Origin: Agaricus subrufescens | Taxonomy: Eukaryota; Basidiomycota; Agaricomycetes; Agaricales; Agaricaceae | Length of the DNA stretch: 64,000 nt | Assembly: GCA_029945375.1 (NCBI GenBank) | Contig: CM057061.1 | Location: 3,286,001-3,350,000, forward strand | Direction of reading: 5' to 3' | Shown: positions 1 to 11,235 of the stretch, one piece after another | How positions within the stretch are numbered: position 1 is the first letter of the stretch | Layout of the letters: every line of letters begins with the position of its first letter | Notes under the pieces: generated by a model | Told to the model about the DNA's origin: nothing | Seen by the model: the letters and a program-made list of their open reading frames with translations, nothing else | Database searches by the model: none | Program-made: the position numbers and the translations under genes

Positions 1-1688
1 TGAGAAGATTTCTCCCACCAAAGCTCCGGCACCTGCCTGTTCTCCACGCCCGGGTTCTGGCAAGTGCCTTGCTCGAAAAACCACTAGCAGTAAAGCGTCG
101 GCTGGCTCCTTCAAAGCCGTTATGGAAATCACTTCTTCCTCCTCTTCGTCTTCTGATCCTGAGCAAGCCGGGTCCAGTGACGAGGAAAGCGAAAGCGACG
201 ATGAGGACGAGGTGGTTCAAGAGGATGAACTCGACGATTCCGATGTCGACATGGATAAGTCCTCCTCCAAGAAATGCAAACCTGCTGCCTCTTGTTGTAA
301 GACCGCACCTCCTGCCAAGACTACCCCCGCAACTCGTGCTCGAACTACGCGCTCCAAACAATCTAAATCGGTCAAGACCCCTGCAACCGTCGACTCCGAC
401 GGGTCAGATGAACCTCGCGGTACGTCTCTCTCCATCCTCTTTCTCTTTCCTGCTAACCTTCATTTCCCAGTGCGCACCAACACTTCCTTAACTCACCAAC
501 TTGGTCTCGCTCCCGGTGCCCCTTATCTCGACGGTCTTGCTACCCATTTCGCCGTCTCCTACGATCCGGTATGGCACCTTTGCACCTCCTTCACTCTTTA
601 TCTCCTCAATCATTTTCCTTTAGTACTCCCCATGTTCTGCTAATTGTCTCAACTGCACGCGCAACTTCCGTTTAGTGTGCACGGCCGACAATCCCATCAA
701 ACGTCACCGTGGAGAATCCATCGAGGATGCGCAGCGTCGCGTCGACGCCCTCATCACTGGCGTTGAGTGCGACCAGTGCGACCATGACCGCGCCGGCCAC
801 TGCAGCAAAACCAAGCCCCCTGCCTTGCGTCAATTCGCAGCTGAGCTGTGCCGCGCGCCTATGTTCATCGCGGGCAATGGTACGCCTACCACCCATTTAG
901 CTTTTCTCCTTTACTGAATTTATCCAGGACTCCGCATTCGCAACCGCAACCTCGACATCGCCCACTACCAGATCCAAGGGTTAGAGAGGCAGCTCAGTCT
1001 CGCCATCTCCCACTACCGTTCACTCGTCGTCGAGAGCGCCATCGATTTCCTCGCAGCGTATTGCTATCACGACAAAAAGCCCCAGTTCTGGATCGAGGCC
1101 CAGCTCGTCTCTGACGTCGAAGGGTTCAAAACGCTGCTTGCTGACGCCAAGCAGATCATCAGCTACGACGAACGCGCTCTCACCGCCTCCAATCTTCCCG
1201 CTTACGATGTCGATGCTCTCGACAATCTCTCCGGTCCTCGTCGCTCCAAAAACCTCCTCATCTCCGGTCGCACGCTGTACAATTCTTTCCGCCGCTTTGG
1301 CGAGTGGATGGGCGAGAAGCCCTTCCTCGTCAAAGATCAGCAGCCTCTCATTCAACCTTCTTGGTGGGACCATCACGTCGCAGCCTGCGACAAGGCCGAC
1401 GTTCCACCATCTACTCGCGCTAACCCTCAATTTTCCAAGGCGTTCAACGAATACCTCCGTGTTCCTCCGATGATGGTGCCCGAACCTGCAGCTATCCCTA
1501 CTGAGCCCAACTCGCCCGCTCGATCTCCTGCTGGGACTGCCCCGTCTACGCCTTCTGGGCGAACGATGCAGACTCCTCTGTCACCAACCTCTCCTAGCGC
1601 TATGGACGTCGAGGCCTCTCTCCAGCCAACCTCGCCCAGCAACACCAACGGTCGCGCGGCGGCCTTCTCCGAGGGCGTCGAGGGGTAG
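1..1688 (+). CDS. Element-associated multi-exon protein A (5' partial)
   Basis: I do not recognise a named family. The frame is open from base 2, so the gene starts left of the window. A phase-consistent model is exons 2-419, 676-879 and 928-1688, with introns bounded by GT/AG. A segment at 471-568 also has good splice sites and protein-like coding, but its 98-nt length breaks the frame, so it may be an alternative exon. The N-terminal part is Ser/acidic (a run of E and D around bases 190-260) with a basic stretch after it. The middle exon encodes a Cys/His cluster, CDQCDHDRAGHC, which could bind zinc. The last exon has a helical region and a Pro/Ser/Thr-rich tail ending EGVEG-stop. It lies on the strand opposite to the neighbouring Gypsy genes and shares their CTCGAC-rich composition, so I infer it belongs to the same large element. 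A host gene or another repeat is the alternative. Confidence 0.55.
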
Positions 1689-2384
1689 GCGTGTCGATTG
1701 GGTCCTCGATCGGCGCCGGTGGTTGTCCTCTGTTTTGTGTTTCTTTCGTATCACCTCGAACATTATTTTTCTTTGTTTTTCTCTTTTTACTTGAACTTTG
1801 CTACTAGTCTTATCTCGCATTAGTGCTTTACTACTTCTTAATTGCATGTAGTTAGCCCTCGTTTCTTTTCAGACTAGTTCTTCTCTCGTCTCGTTCTCTT
1901 CTTGCCCTGTTGTTTCCTCATCTTGTAGTAGCATCGTGCTACCGTGTTTCGTTTACAAAAATCCCCACTCAATGTTATCTCATTTTTATCTCTTTTACCA
2001 CTGAGTGTGAATTCCCGAACTGAGACAATAAGTGGCTTGGCGGCCCTTAAGTATTCCACACCACCTTTATATAGTCTCGTTCTCAACTTATGTTCTCGTT
2101 CTGCGCCAGCCTATAAATAACCCGATCCATCACGGTTTATTTATAGATCTGCCCCAGATTCTGCTAGAGTAGCCCCGTTTTATAACGTTGCCTCGGTGCA
2201 ACATCTCGCCTAATAGAACCCGTTTTAATCTCCTGATTTCTGAGTTAAAACCGATCCGAGACGCGTCGCCCTCCCCCTCACTATGGAAACAGACGCCCTC
2301 GTCGATCACCGCTCCTGCTCAGAAAAAATTTTTCCTCGATCATATCCTCTACTGCATTCCCGACGAATATAAGTCCTCCGTAGA
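1689..2384. other. Spacer between proteins A and B
   Basis: About 700 bp, T-rich after the first gene (several runs of T and pyrimidine tracts at 1740-1800). It should hold the 3' end of gene A and the promoter of gene B. A TATAAATAA stretch occurs near 2111 and a TATAACG near 2180. I see no further ORF that I would defend and no LTR copy here. Confidence 0.4.
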
Positions 2385-3999
2385 ATGTCTCGCAGCATAA
2401 ACATGTGTCTCGACTGTAGTTTGCATCAGCTTCGATCGCACGACAACTCCAATCCCTTCCGTCGCGGACGCGGCGGCCGAGGCCGTGGTAGGGGTTTATT
2501 ACGAGGTGGTCTCAGTCGGGGGAGGGGTATATCCCCTTCCTATAATCTCTCCCACTATCGCGATAGCATCTCGCCCTACTTTGACAGCAGCTCTTCAGAC
2601 GAGGATTGCCATACCACTCCCATGCCTACTGAACAATCGCTTCCCGCTAAACAGGCTTACGAGGAAGCTGTACATCTCCTCGACGCGGAAATCTCATCTT
2701 ATTTCCACCGCTTCAATCGTCGACACACTAGTCCTGCTGTTGCCCAGAGTTTGGCTGGTCCACTCGAGGCGGCGGGAAGTTTTCTGGTATCCCTCCTTCT
2801 CTCCCCGACTGAATCATTTCACGTTCTCAACCATCTTAGACTTCTCTTCTGCAGGCCCTGCAGCGCTACACTGTTGCACAGTCTTCTAGTGAAACGCAAC
2901 GGCTCCTCGCTCGTTCCAAAAGCATGTACGAATCCTACGCTAACTTCCGAGGCAAGGGACACAAACAGCCCGCGGTTTTCAACGAGTTGTGTACCATGCT
3001 CAGCGCTGTAGATCGCAACCTCGGAAACGGCAAACGGGGTCCCCCTACGAAGCCAGCTGCAGAACGCGATGACTCTACTGGTCGAGGCACTTCTGAACCT
3101 CCGGCCAAGAAGGTAAGATCAGCCCACTTTCCACTCTCGCTTTTCTATACCAGACTATTCTAGAGGCGTCGAACTATTCCTCGACTTCCTCCAGACAGCT
3201 CAGAGTCCTCCGAGGACGAAGTAGAGTCCCAGACTATAGTCGAGACTGCGCCACTACTCCAGCCTTCCACTTCTCTAAATGTATGCGCCCTTATCTCGCA
3301 CTCATTCATGCTAATCCACACCCTCAGATGGAGGTAGACAGCGAGGCTAATCCTCCCCCATCCTCGGACGGTCCTGAATCCGCCCCCCTTCAGAGTGCAG
3401 CACCGATCACTCAAAACGTCACCGGGCCCACCATCCTAGGCGATCAAGATCAAGTCATGCAGACTCGCCCTCGTAGCAACTCTATGTCCACGACTGTAAG
3501 CTTCCTGTCTAGAACTGACGTTCTCGGACCTCATTTCTTTTTCTTTCCTAGGATCTGTATCCAGGCACAGCGCAAATGGTACGCATTTTCTACATACCGC
3601 TCCCTGGCTCCGAGGTCCAGCGAGAACACTATCTCAACGCCCTCCGATTACAGCCTCGGGAACGTCCACCTATTTTGAACGTGATCTCGGCTGTTACTGG
3701 TGCGTCCTAGCCTCCTTTCAACTCTACTTCTTCTAATTCCCTTCTCAGCCGACACCTTGGTGTCCAACATTCATTCTTTGTCGGTCGAGGCCAACGAGGC
3801 CGCTCACGTCATAGTCTCGGAAGCAAGCTATCAAGCCTTGCAGCACAAACTTTTGGCCACTACCACCGCTCTCGTCAAGTCTGCCCAACAACTCGAGTTT
3901 ACTACCTCACGCTATCGTTTCTATGTGCGAGAGTACGAGTTCTTGTCTCAGCTCCTCGAGCAGCGTGATAAACGATTCCAGAACAAGGTAGACAAGTAG
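2385..3999 (+). CDS. Element-associated RGG-box / coiled-coil protein B
   Basis: Six exons join in phase to a 447-aa protein: 2385-2786, 2855-3112, 3164-3280, 3328-3495, 3552-3699 and 3749-3999; all introns are GT-AG and 48-68 bp. After a short Cys-containing start, residues about 25-55 form an RGG/GRG box typical of RNA-binding proteins. This is followed by a Ser/Asp patch, a long polar region, and a C-terminal helical segment ending QRDKRFQNKVDK-stop that looks like a coiled coil. No named family is recognised. It is convergent with the Gypsy pol gene, 69 bp away tail to tail. The intact splicing and reading frame argue that it was under selection recently. Its position suggests an antisense accessory gene of the Gypsy element. 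That link is inferred from composition and position only. Confidence 0.6.
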
Positions 4000-4068
4000 G
4001 CTATTTATCGTTATAGCGTACTTGTCCGAGACTAGTTTTCTCCTAGTTAGTGTTCAATAACAAAGGTT

Positions 4069-7000
4069 CTAGTCTCCCTCGACTGTCTCCTCGTCCGACT
4101 CATTGGCTTCCTCGTCCAAATCAATAGTCTCGACTGGTTCCTCCAACAATTCTAACTCCTCTTCACTCGTATCCAGCAGCTTAATGATCGCATCGGAATA
4201 CTCGACTTTCTCCCTCGCCAGGTAAGGAATAACCCGGAATGCAGCCACTTTATTCTGCCATACCGAGCCATCCATCTCGGCAAGAACATATGCTCCCCCT
4301 TTCAACCTTCGAACCACTACCATGGGTCCGAGATATCGAGGTTTCATTTTCCTATTGGCTGACATCTCGATCGCGGAATTCTTCACCAGGACCAAGCTCC
4401 CTGTCTCCAGATCATATTCCCTAATCCTCGCTTTCGCATCTTCTTCCAATTTCAAAGCTCGATCAACTTTTTCTTTTGTCAACCTTGCTCTCATTTGCTC
4501 CACATGTTTAACATGTTTAGCCAGCGCGAGAGCTCTTAAACCGATCAACTCTGCAGTCTCGACAAATCGATCAGGATATTTCACCAACCAAGTCGCCTCG
4601 ACTACGTCCAAAGGTATCGTAGGATGAGCCCCGGTAACCATGAAGTAGGGAGAACATCCTGTCCCCTTTCTTACAGTAATTCTGTCTGCCCACATAACTT
4701 GATGTAGGTGCCAAAACCACTTTTTTACTTCACCGTCCGTAGCCTTGTATAACATCTGCCATACATCCCAATGAGGCCTCTCGACGATGCCATTAGCCCT
4801 CGAGTTATATGGCGAGATCGTTACACCCTTAATTCCATATTTATCTTTGAGCCACCTCACTGCTTTCCTAAACGGCGAGCCATTGTCTGTGACTATCTTC
4901 ACAAGACTGCCCCATCGACATATTATGTCCTCGAATAGCCATTGACCAATTGATTTTGCGTCCTCAGTTCTCAACGCTTTCGCCTCCATCCATGACGAAA
5001 GTCCACATCTGCCATGCACAATGTATTTACAACCATTCAAGGCAGGCGTCATGTGTACTGTGTCCGCATGCAGAACTTGAAAGATCGAGGGAGTATGGGT
5101 CACCACTGGTGGCAACTCCATTGCCATCTTTTGTCGCACCTGACATAAGTGACACGAACGAACGTACCAGCTGACGTCGGCTTCCATCTCAGGCCACCAA
5201 AACCGTTGACTGATCAGTCTCGACGTAGCATACACTCCTCGATGCCCCAATTTGTCATGACATTCCCTCATGATTTCCATCCTATTTTCTATCTCGATCA
5301 CCAACTGAGCATAATCATCCCCTGGTCTTCGACGATATAACTTCCCGTCTTTATCTAACCAGAAGTTCGAGGCCGCCCTTGACAACTTCGCCTCCTCGAC
5401 CGTAAATCGGTCCTTTGGTAATCTCTCTACTCGATGAACAATCCAATCTCGGACCTTTCCCAACCGGCTGTCCTGTTCTCGAGCCGCGATGGTCCTGCGA
5501 TCCTCATCGTAACCATCTCGACCATTTTCCTTATTTACCGCCTGTTCTTCCTCCTCAATCATCTTCTCAAGGAATACTCGAACCGGTTCGGCAACATCTC
5601 GATTGTTGGATAACCGTCGCTTCTCAGCTATTTCCGCATCTAGACACTTCCTCGCGAAGTCGAGGTCCAATTGATAACCGTGGTCTGTTGCTATCACTTC
5701 AGCAAAGAACCCTTTCCTATCATCGATTTCCTCGACGAAGTCATCTATCGGTAGAGGGTCCTCTTCTCCCTCATTCTCCTTAACCAATTCGATCTCTTCT
5801 CCGTCATCATCTGATCCATCATCATACTGTCGAGTCGCTTTATCTCCAGGATACCATTTCCTCCTCGACAACCCATCAGGCCCAAAACCTTTTCCCTTTC
5901 GATGAACCAATGTGAAGTGGAAATGAGTTCGAATATAAACCACCCAACGATTCACAGTCGCGCTGAGTAACTTCCCGGCATTGTTTAACATTCCATGCAA
6001 GTACTTCGCATCAGTCTCGACTATGAGATTTTGACAGCCTCGGAGCAAATAATTCTCCTCCTCGAGCGCCATGCGCAATCCCACTAACTCTCGCTTCGGT
6101 TGAGAATATCGTTGTTGCCTCGGATCCATTAATATCGAATTAAACTTGATATAATGAATTATTTTTGGCTCCAACTCGTCCCGCTGATACAGGTAATACC
6201 CAACAGCCCTCCAAGATGAGTCCACAGCTAAGACAATCGGCTGCTCACTCGGAAACCTCGGATTCCTCGTATGAAAACAGTCTCGGATAGCTTCTTTAAT
6301 CTCGAGCTGAGCCGCTTTTTCAACCGCGCCCCACTCGAAGGTCACTCCCTTCTTGCAAAGATTATACAATGGAACCGCCTTCATAACAAAATCTCGAATG
6401 TGATGCCTACACATTACCGCCGTCCCCAAGAAAGCTCGAACGTCAGTAGTGTTTTCACAGTCACCCCAATTCAAAATTTTCTCGATCGTTTCCGCTTTCG
6501 GCTTTCGCCCTTTATATGAACACTCGAATCCTAGGATAACCACTGTATCCACACATATCGTCGTTTTAGGTCCCGAGAACGTTCCCCCAGCATACTTCAT
6601 TTGCTGTAGAATACGATTCACGTTTTCCATATGCTCGAACACGAATTTTCTAATCCCCGAGTTATCATGCAAGACTTCCGGTACTCCCTCCGCGTCTTCA
6701 TATCTAGTCGTGGGGCCCCTAATTGGCACATCGTCTATATATGGCAACGTGAACTCGGGAATCTCGTCTCGGAGAATGTAAGTCACGTCCTCATGAAAGA
6801 TCGGCACAGAATTAGTCCATCCCATTGGCAAGGTAACCAGGCGTAAGGCCCCGAACGGCGTCTGAAACGTCGTTAGGTCCCTTGAACCCTCGGCGATTTC
6901 TCTTTCGTCGTAACCCACATACAAATCGAGTATCCCATTACAGGCTCGACCTGCAAAATGCATTGCCAACTCCTCGGTCACGGGTGGTAGCCCCGAGTGC

Positions 7001-7902
7001 GCGATCGTAACCTCGTTCAAAGGTTCGAGACTGTGCACTAGGCGCAAACTCTTCCCATCCTTTTTAATTACACAGAACCATCTCGACCGATAAGACGCAT
7101 TCGAGGGTTCATATACTCCCGCGTCAATCTTTCTCCGGATGATCCTACATACTTCATCATAAACCGCAGGTGGGATTCTTAAGTTTCTCAAAACCCAAGG
7201 TGTATGAGGCACAGTGGGAATCTCGACTGAAGGGAAATATTCTTTCTTGAAACTCCCCCTCTCCGAGTCGTCCCACGCGAACGCTTCATTTTGCGCCGCG
7301 ACTAACCAATGCATCAATTTAACCTCCTTGGGCCATAGAAACCCATCACTATGCGCTTTATCCATCTTCAACATTCGCTCCGCGGTATATCTTCCCGTCG
7401 GTACGAACTCGGGCGGCCTCCTCGGTAGCTCCGGCATATCTTTTAGAGGATCCCCGATAATATTTCTAACAATTCGAAATTTATCCAGTACTTCTCCTAG
7501 GACAGGCCTGACTTTCAGCACGACTGGCTTATACTTCTTTGCCAGACAATGCACTAACTCTCGAGGATCCCCTGGTTCCTCCAACTCTTCCACCGCGACT
7601 GATTTATTTCTTAAGTCGTGTGGTCTCGACAGTATATTCAGGTACTGCTCAAATGCCCTTTTCACATCCGAATCCCCTTTTCTTTCCAAGCTCTTTGCTA
7701 GATATAAAAGTTTGAGCTCATCCGTAGTATATGCTTCAGTCTCGATAGGCAAATACTCCGTTATGCTAGGTTCTCCGTTTTCGTCCGCTTCAATTATACA
7801 AGCCACCTCTCCTCCATCCCACTCTTCGGAATCCTCGAGGCGACTTAAAAATTTATTGCCGGCCGAGAGGGAAGTTGTCCTCGACGGTAAGTCGGAATAC
7901 AC
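4069..7902 (-). CDS. pol: Gypsy pol: reverse transcriptase, RNase H, integrase
   Basis: An uninterrupted frame giving about 1277 aa from the first possible start, but real translation probably enters by a -1 shift from the protease frame (see 7848-7854), so the GTG at 7902 need not be a start. RT: residues about 240-480 with the catalytic YIDD at 388-391, Ile in place of the usual Val. RNase H: about 555-680, with D560, E605, D632 and D676 as the likely acids. Integrase: HHCC zinc module (H882, H887, C917, C920), then D947, D1006 and E1041, the D,D(35)E arrangement. The C-terminal part carries the [12 protein letters not shown] module of Gypsy integrases and then an acidic tail. The protein copies element RNA into DNA and inserts it in the genome. 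The frame and all catalytic residues are intact. Confidence 0.92.
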   Translation of the reverse strand: MYSDLPSRTTSLSAGNKFLSRLEDSEEWDGGEVACIIEADENGEPSITEYLPIETEAYTTDELKLLYLAKSLERKGDSDVKRAFEQYLNILSRPHDLRNKSVAVEELEEPGDPRELVHCLAKKYKPVVLKVRPVLGEVLDKFRIVRNIIGDPLKDMPELPRRPPEFVPTGRYTAERMLKMDKAHSDGFLWPKEVKLMHWLVAAQNEAFAWDDSERGSFKKEYFPSVEIPTVPHTPWVLRNLRIPPAVYDEVCRIIRRKIDAGVYEPSNASYRSRWFCVIKKDGKSLRLVHSLEPLNEVTIAHSGLPPVTEELAMHFAGRACNGILDLYVGYDEREIAEGSRDLTTFQTPFGALRLVTLPMGWTNSVPIFHEDVTYILRDEIPEFTLPYIDDVPIRGPTTRYEDAEGVPEVLHDNSGIRKFVFEHMENVNRILQQMKYAGGTFSGPKTTICVDTVVILGFECSYKGRKPKAETIEKILNWGDCENTTDVRAFLGTAVMCRHHIRDFVMKAVPLYNLCKKGVTFEWGAVEKAAQLEIKEAIRDCFHTRNPRFPSEQPIVLAVDSSWRAVGYYLYQRDELEPKIIHYIKFNSILMDPRQQRYSQPKRELVGLRMALEEENYLLRGCQNLIVETDAKYLHGMLNNAGKLLSATVNRWVVYIRTHFHFTLVHRKGKGFGPDGLSRRKWYPGDKATRQYDDGSDDDGEEIELVKENEGEEDPLPIDDFVEEIDDRKGFFAEVIATDHGYQLDLDFARKCLDAEIAEKRRLSNNRDVAEPVRVFLEKMIEEEEQAVNKENGRDGYDEDRRTIAAREQDSRLGKVRDWIVHRVERLPKDRFTVEEAKLSRAASNFWLDKDGKLYRRRPGDDYAQLVIEIENRMEIMRECHDKLGHRGVYATSRLISQRFWWPEMEADVSWYVRSCHLCQVRQKMAMELPPVVTHTPSIFQVLHADTVHMTPALNGCKYIVHGRCGLSSWMEAKALRTEDAKSIGQWLFEDIICRWGSLVKIVTDNGSPFRKAVRWLKDKYGIKGVTISPYNSRANGIVERPHWDVWQMLYKATDGEVKKWFWHLHQVMWADRITVRKGTGCSPYFMVTGAHPTIPLDVVEATWLVKYPDRFVETAELIGLRALALAKHVKHVEQMRARLTKEKVDRALKLEEDAKARIREYDLETGSLVLVKNSAIEMSANRKMKPRYLGPMVVVRRLKGGAYVLAEMDGSVWQNKVAAFRVIPYLAREKVEYSDAIIKLLDTSEEELELLEEPVETIDLDEEANESDEETVEGD

Positions 7903-8960
7903 ATCGAGGCTTTAGTCTCGGGATTTTTCAAATTGAGATACTGTCTTCCATCTTGGTGATTTACGACCTCGCTTGCTGTAACTAAGTCAAAAGGACGGCC
8001 CAGTAAGACCCTATACGGTGCCTTCTCGACCACGTGCACCTGCAGCTGTACCGTGAGATCCCCTAGGGTAAATGGCACATTCCTGGCTAGACCACACGTC
8101 CGAGACACCTGCCCGTTGGCCGACTGCATGTTAATTTGCAAGCTCGGATCCCAACTGAGTTTACAGTCTGCGGCAGCCTCCCTCGACATCATTACAACTT
8201 GTGACCCACTATCTAATAGTGCCTCTTCCTCTCGGACACCATTAATAAGTGTTGGAATGACCGTTAATTCAGCTACATCTCTTGCTGAGAGACGATCCTG
8301 CTCCGCTATCGCGAATATCATAGTCCTCGACTCTTCTGCTGAGTATCGAGTCAACAATTGCAGTACCGGGTCTTTCCCTGTACACATATCCTCGACCCCA
8401 CTAGTCTCGACTGATCCCCCAGTACTCATCAATATATTTACATCAATGACTCTACAGGACCCGCCTTCCTCATCTTCCGAGTCGGTGTTTTCTTCCGTCT
8501 CGACTGACTCTGGTACCCCTGCCACTACCTCCTCGATGACTGATACTTCACCAGTAGGTACTCTCTTTTTCGAGATGAGTCCCTTCATGGCTTCTCGCAG
8601 TCGAGGGGCCAACGCCAGCAGTTCCTTCTGCGTGATCGTTATATGATTCCCTTCAAACCTCGATAAAAGTTCCGCTACGTCTACGCCCTCCTCGACTTTA
8701 GTCTGGTGCTTATACGCCGGTACCCTTTTATCCTCCTTGAAATACTTGGCAGGTAGTGGTGGCACTTCTACTACCGCTTTCAATCCTGGTACCTTCCTGT
8801 AAGGAAACTTCTCGACTCTCGCAGACGAGGTCTCTTTTGCCTCGAGTACTTCCTTCTTCTTATTTTTCTGCTTTTCTCCCGGGTTCTCTTTCCTAGAATC
8901 GTCCTCAGTCGCCTTAATACCTCTGAAACTAACCCGTTTTCCAGAGACCGGCTTCGTCAC
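7845..8960 (-). CDS. Gypsy aspartic protease ORF
   Basis: A separate frame between gag and pol, up to 371 aa. The N-terminal half is charged and low in complexity. The retropepsin core lies in the C-terminal half, with the active-site motif LLDSGSQVV and, further on, VLLGRPFDL, the usual flap-to-C-terminal hydrophobic-Gly motif. The enzyme would cut the Gag and Pol polyproteins. The only in-frame start near the gag end is GTG at 8960; an upstream -1 slip at the gag stop (8971-8976) leads directly into this frame, so I read it as the Pro part of a Gag-Pro fusion. It overlaps pol by 58 bases. Confidence 0.85.
   Translation of the reverse strand: MTKPVSGKRVSFRGIKATEDDSRKENPGEKQKNKKKEVLEAKETSSARVEKFPYRKVPGLKAVVEVPPLPAKYFKEDKRVPAYKHQTKVEEGVDVAELLSRFEGNHITITQKELLALAPRLREAMKGLISKKRVPTGEVSVIEEVVAGVPESVETEENTDSEDEEGGSCRVIDVNILMSTGGSVETSGVEDMCTGKDPVLQLLTRYSAEESRTMIFAIAEQDRLSARDVAELTVIPTLINGVREEEALLDSGSQVVMMSREAAADCKLSWDPSLQINMQSANGQVSRTCGLARNVPFTLGDLTVQLQVHVVEKAPYRVLLGRPFDLVTASEVVNHQDGRQYLNLKNPETKASMCIPTYRRGQLPSRPAINF
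7848..7854 (-). promoter_or_regulatory. Probable -1 frameshift site, protease to pol
   Basis: On the minus strand the heptamer A AAT TTT lies in the protease frame and is followed at once by the protease stop TAA (7845-7847). It fits the canonical X XXY YYZ slippery rule. A -1 slip here continues in the pol frame as Phe-Leu-Ser-Arg. No stop separates the two frames across the overlap 7845-7902. Confidence 0.7.
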
Positions 8961-8968
8961 CGGACGTC

Positions 8969-11062
8969 CTAAAAAACCGAGCCCTGCTCCTTAGCGGCAG
9001 AAAGCAAACTCGACAACTTTCTCAAGAGTGCCTCCTCGCTATCATCTTCGCCCTCGACTACTGTCTCGGAGTCTCCCTGTCCAGAACTACCCGTCGCGTC
9101 TGGTATTTTGTGCAGTAGGACCTCCATTCCAGCAATCTTCCCTTTCAAACTTTCTAACTCGAGATCTTTTTTATTGATCCCTTCCTCTCTCTTCAGAATG
9201 GTCGGCGGATTCTCATAAACAGGACCTATATACCCCGTATCCGGCTCCTCGTCTGCTGGTTCATAGATCCAGGACGCCACCGTAGTAGGCATAAATTTCC
9301 TAACACACTCTCGGATATTCAACCCTGCCTCCCGCGGAATTGCTGCACCATTCGAGAACCGAATCTTGTTACTGTCCGTCTTAATCTTTCCATCCTTCTC
9401 ATCTTGCATCTTATAAGAGCAGGTTGCCCATCTATGGTCCTCGCCACAATAGAAACATCCTTGCCGACCTTCCGGTGTGTAATTACTTTGGAAAGGTGGT
9501 CTCGGACGCGGAGGAAAGTTATCCGGCGGTCTCGATCCTTGGGTAGTGAAACTCGATCTCAATGAGTCGAGACTCCCCTGTAAACTCTTCTGCTGCGTCA
9601 TCCATAAATCCTTCATCACATTCATCTCTTGTCGCATTTCTTGACGTATAGCTTCTACATCTGCCGATCCCTGAACCGCGGCTGTCATCTCGCGCTTCGC
9701 CGGGCCCCTTGCCTTCGAGGCAGCTTTCTCGACAGTCGAGTCGCTAGACCTAACAAGATTTTTGCTTCCTACTAGCTCCACAGCTTTCGAGATTACTTCT
9801 TTCCAATCATACGGATCCTCGTTTCTAGTCTGGACATTCGAGCCGGCATTCCTCAACGTTCCATTCAGAGCTAGCCTTATATTTAGCTGGTCCCTAAATG
9901 TCGAGTCGAGAGACGACACAAACGCCTCGACTATCTCTCTATTCGAGATAAGTGCAGGAGGCTTCAAACATTTTTCAGCTATGACCTGGAATTTACGCCT
10001 GAAAGATAACAGTCGCGACTCCTCGGTCAAAGTGATAACGCGGAATCTCGAACACAAATCCTTTAAAGCTCCCACCGAGCCTGCTTCTTTTTCTACAAGC
10101 TCAGGGTATTCTGAGTCGAGCGCCTTTCTAAAGTCGCTCCATCTTCCCGCGGACTCTGGAATGGCCAGCCATTCCATTCTAATGTCGTGTGGAATGTAGG
10201 CCAACGCCCACTTCATCTTCTCGTTCTCATCTGTCAACGCGACCGATTCACAAGTCTGGTCGAGGCGCCAAATAAAATCCGGTAATGCATCTACATCACC
10301 CTCCCATTTCGGCGCGCCAGCCGTCATCGGCGCAGGCATCTCCCTTCTAGACATTCTCGGTCTGGCTGCTGGTGGTGGTGGATGTGTAGGGGGTTTCGGT
10401 TGTACAGAAGGCTGGCTCGGAGCCAATGTTCTTTTAGCTTGAGGTGAACTTGTAGGGGCCGCAGGTACTGAAACACTGGCTGCGGCGCTCGAGGAAGAAG
10501 TCGAGGGAGAGATAGGCTGAGTCGCGGATAATTTTTCAACTTCCGAGGGCGCAGACCCCTCCGGATGAAAAATGTCTTTCAGTTGTTGTTGATACAAACT
10601 CGGAGCTGGTGGATTAAAAGCTAGACCAGCAGCTGATGATCCCCCTGGCTGACGAGTGAACGGTGATTCTCCGAGACTGACGGAACTCGCGGAAGGAAGC
10701 GGTAAGCCCTCCCTAGGTACGACTGGCACTTGAATGCGAGGCGCGGCTGCACGTCTACTTGGACTGGCTGATCCAATTATAAAGCCCCCTGGAACTTCCA
10801 ATCTCGACTGATCAGAACTCCCAAGCGAACTATCTAATCGCCTTTCCAGAAACGGGTTACGCTCTGTATCGTCCGATGCTCCCTCGGTAGGAACTCCCCA
10901 CACTTTGCGCGTAAATTCGGGCTCGACTCCTGTCTCGACTTCTAACCCTTGACTCTCTTCTCCCTCCTTTCCTTTTTCCCTTCGCTTCTCTTCCCTAGCT
11001 CGCTTCAACGCTAAATCTGGATCCTCGGGGATGGGAATGAGGCTTGAGGCCTGCGAGTTCAA
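8969..11062 (-). CDS. gag: Gypsy Gag polyprotein
   Basis: A 697-aa frame starting at the ATG at 11060-11062 and stopping with TAG at 8969-8971. The first third is Pro/Ser-rich and probably disordered. The middle holds the retrotransposon Gag capsid-like region, recognisable around the string MKWALAYIPHDIRMEWL and the following SRLLSFRRKFQ segment. One zinc knuckle follows, CFYCGEDHRWATC, spaced C-x2-C-x3-H-x4-C, one residue shorter than the classical knuckle. Gag would form the particle and bind the element RNA. The ORF is intact. The start lies about 170 bp inside the LTR end, leaving a short leader with the primer-binding site. Confidence 0.88.
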   Translation of the reverse strand: MNSQASSLIPIPEDPDLALKRAREEKRREKGKEGEESQGLEVETGVEPEFTRKVWGVPTEGASDDTERNPFLERRLDSSLGSSDQSRLEVPGGFIIGSASPSRRAAAPRIQVPVVPREGLPLPSASSVSLGESPFTRQPGGSSAAGLAFNPPAPSLYQQQLKDIFHPEGSAPSEVEKLSATQPISPSTSSSSAAASVSVPAAPTSSPQAKRTLAPSQPSVQPKPPTHPPPPAARPRMSRREMPAPMTAGAPKWEGDVDALPDFIWRLDQTCESVALTDENEKMKWALAYIPHDIRMEWLAIPESAGRWSDFRKALDSEYPELVEKEAGSVGALKDLCSRFRVITLTEESRLLSFRRKFQVIAEKCLKPPALISNREIVEAFVSSLDSTFRDQLNIRLALNGTLRNAGSNVQTRNEDPYDWKEVISKAVELVGSKNLVRSSDSTVEKAASKARGPAKREMTAAVQGSADVEAIRQEMRQEMNVMKDLWMTQQKSLQGSLDSLRSSFTTQGSRPPDNFPPRPRPPFQSNYTPEGRQGCFYCGEDHRWATCSYKMQDEKDGKIKTDSNKIRFSNGAAIPREAGLNIRECVRKFMPTTVASWIYEPADEEPDTGYIGPVYENPPTILKREEGINKKDLELESLKGKIAGMEVLLHKIPDATGSSGQGDSETVVEGEDDSEEALLRKLSSLLSAAKEQGSVF
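8971..8976 (-). promoter_or_regulatory. Probable -1 frameshift site, gag to protease
   Basis: A run of six T on the minus strand sits directly before and within the gag stop (GTT TTT TAG). A -1 slip on TTT gives TTA GGA CGT and leads straight into the protease frame with no stop. The site is not a perfect X XXY YYZ heptamer, so it is less certain than the one at 7848-7854. Confidence 0.55.
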
Positions 11063-11215
11063 AGTAGCCCTCCCTGATTTCCCTTTTCGCTCCAGTTTTC
11101 TCCGAGACTACTCTCCGGTCCTTTGTCCTTTCCTAGACCACCTCTTTCGAGCTGTATCACAAAGGCTCGAACAAAATAAACTCTGAAAAACTTAATCACT
11201 TTCAATCTGAAACTC

Positions 11216-11233
11216 CCCTCGCGGTGGGCTCCA
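11216..11233 (-). other. Gypsy primer-binding site
   Basis: Minus strand TGGAGCCCACCGCGAGGG starts two bases after the LTR end. It begins with the TGG that pairs with a tRNA CCA tail and would pair with a tRNA whose 3' end reads CCCTCGCGGTGGGCTCCA. I cannot say which tRNA this is. Confidence 0.5.
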
Positions 11234-11235
11234 GA

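Noticed and set aside
4040..4068. Possible Gypsy LTR start near TTCAATAACA just after pol
   Set aside because: It does not match the TGTTACGGCCCC end of the LTR at 12617, and no further LTR similarity follows.
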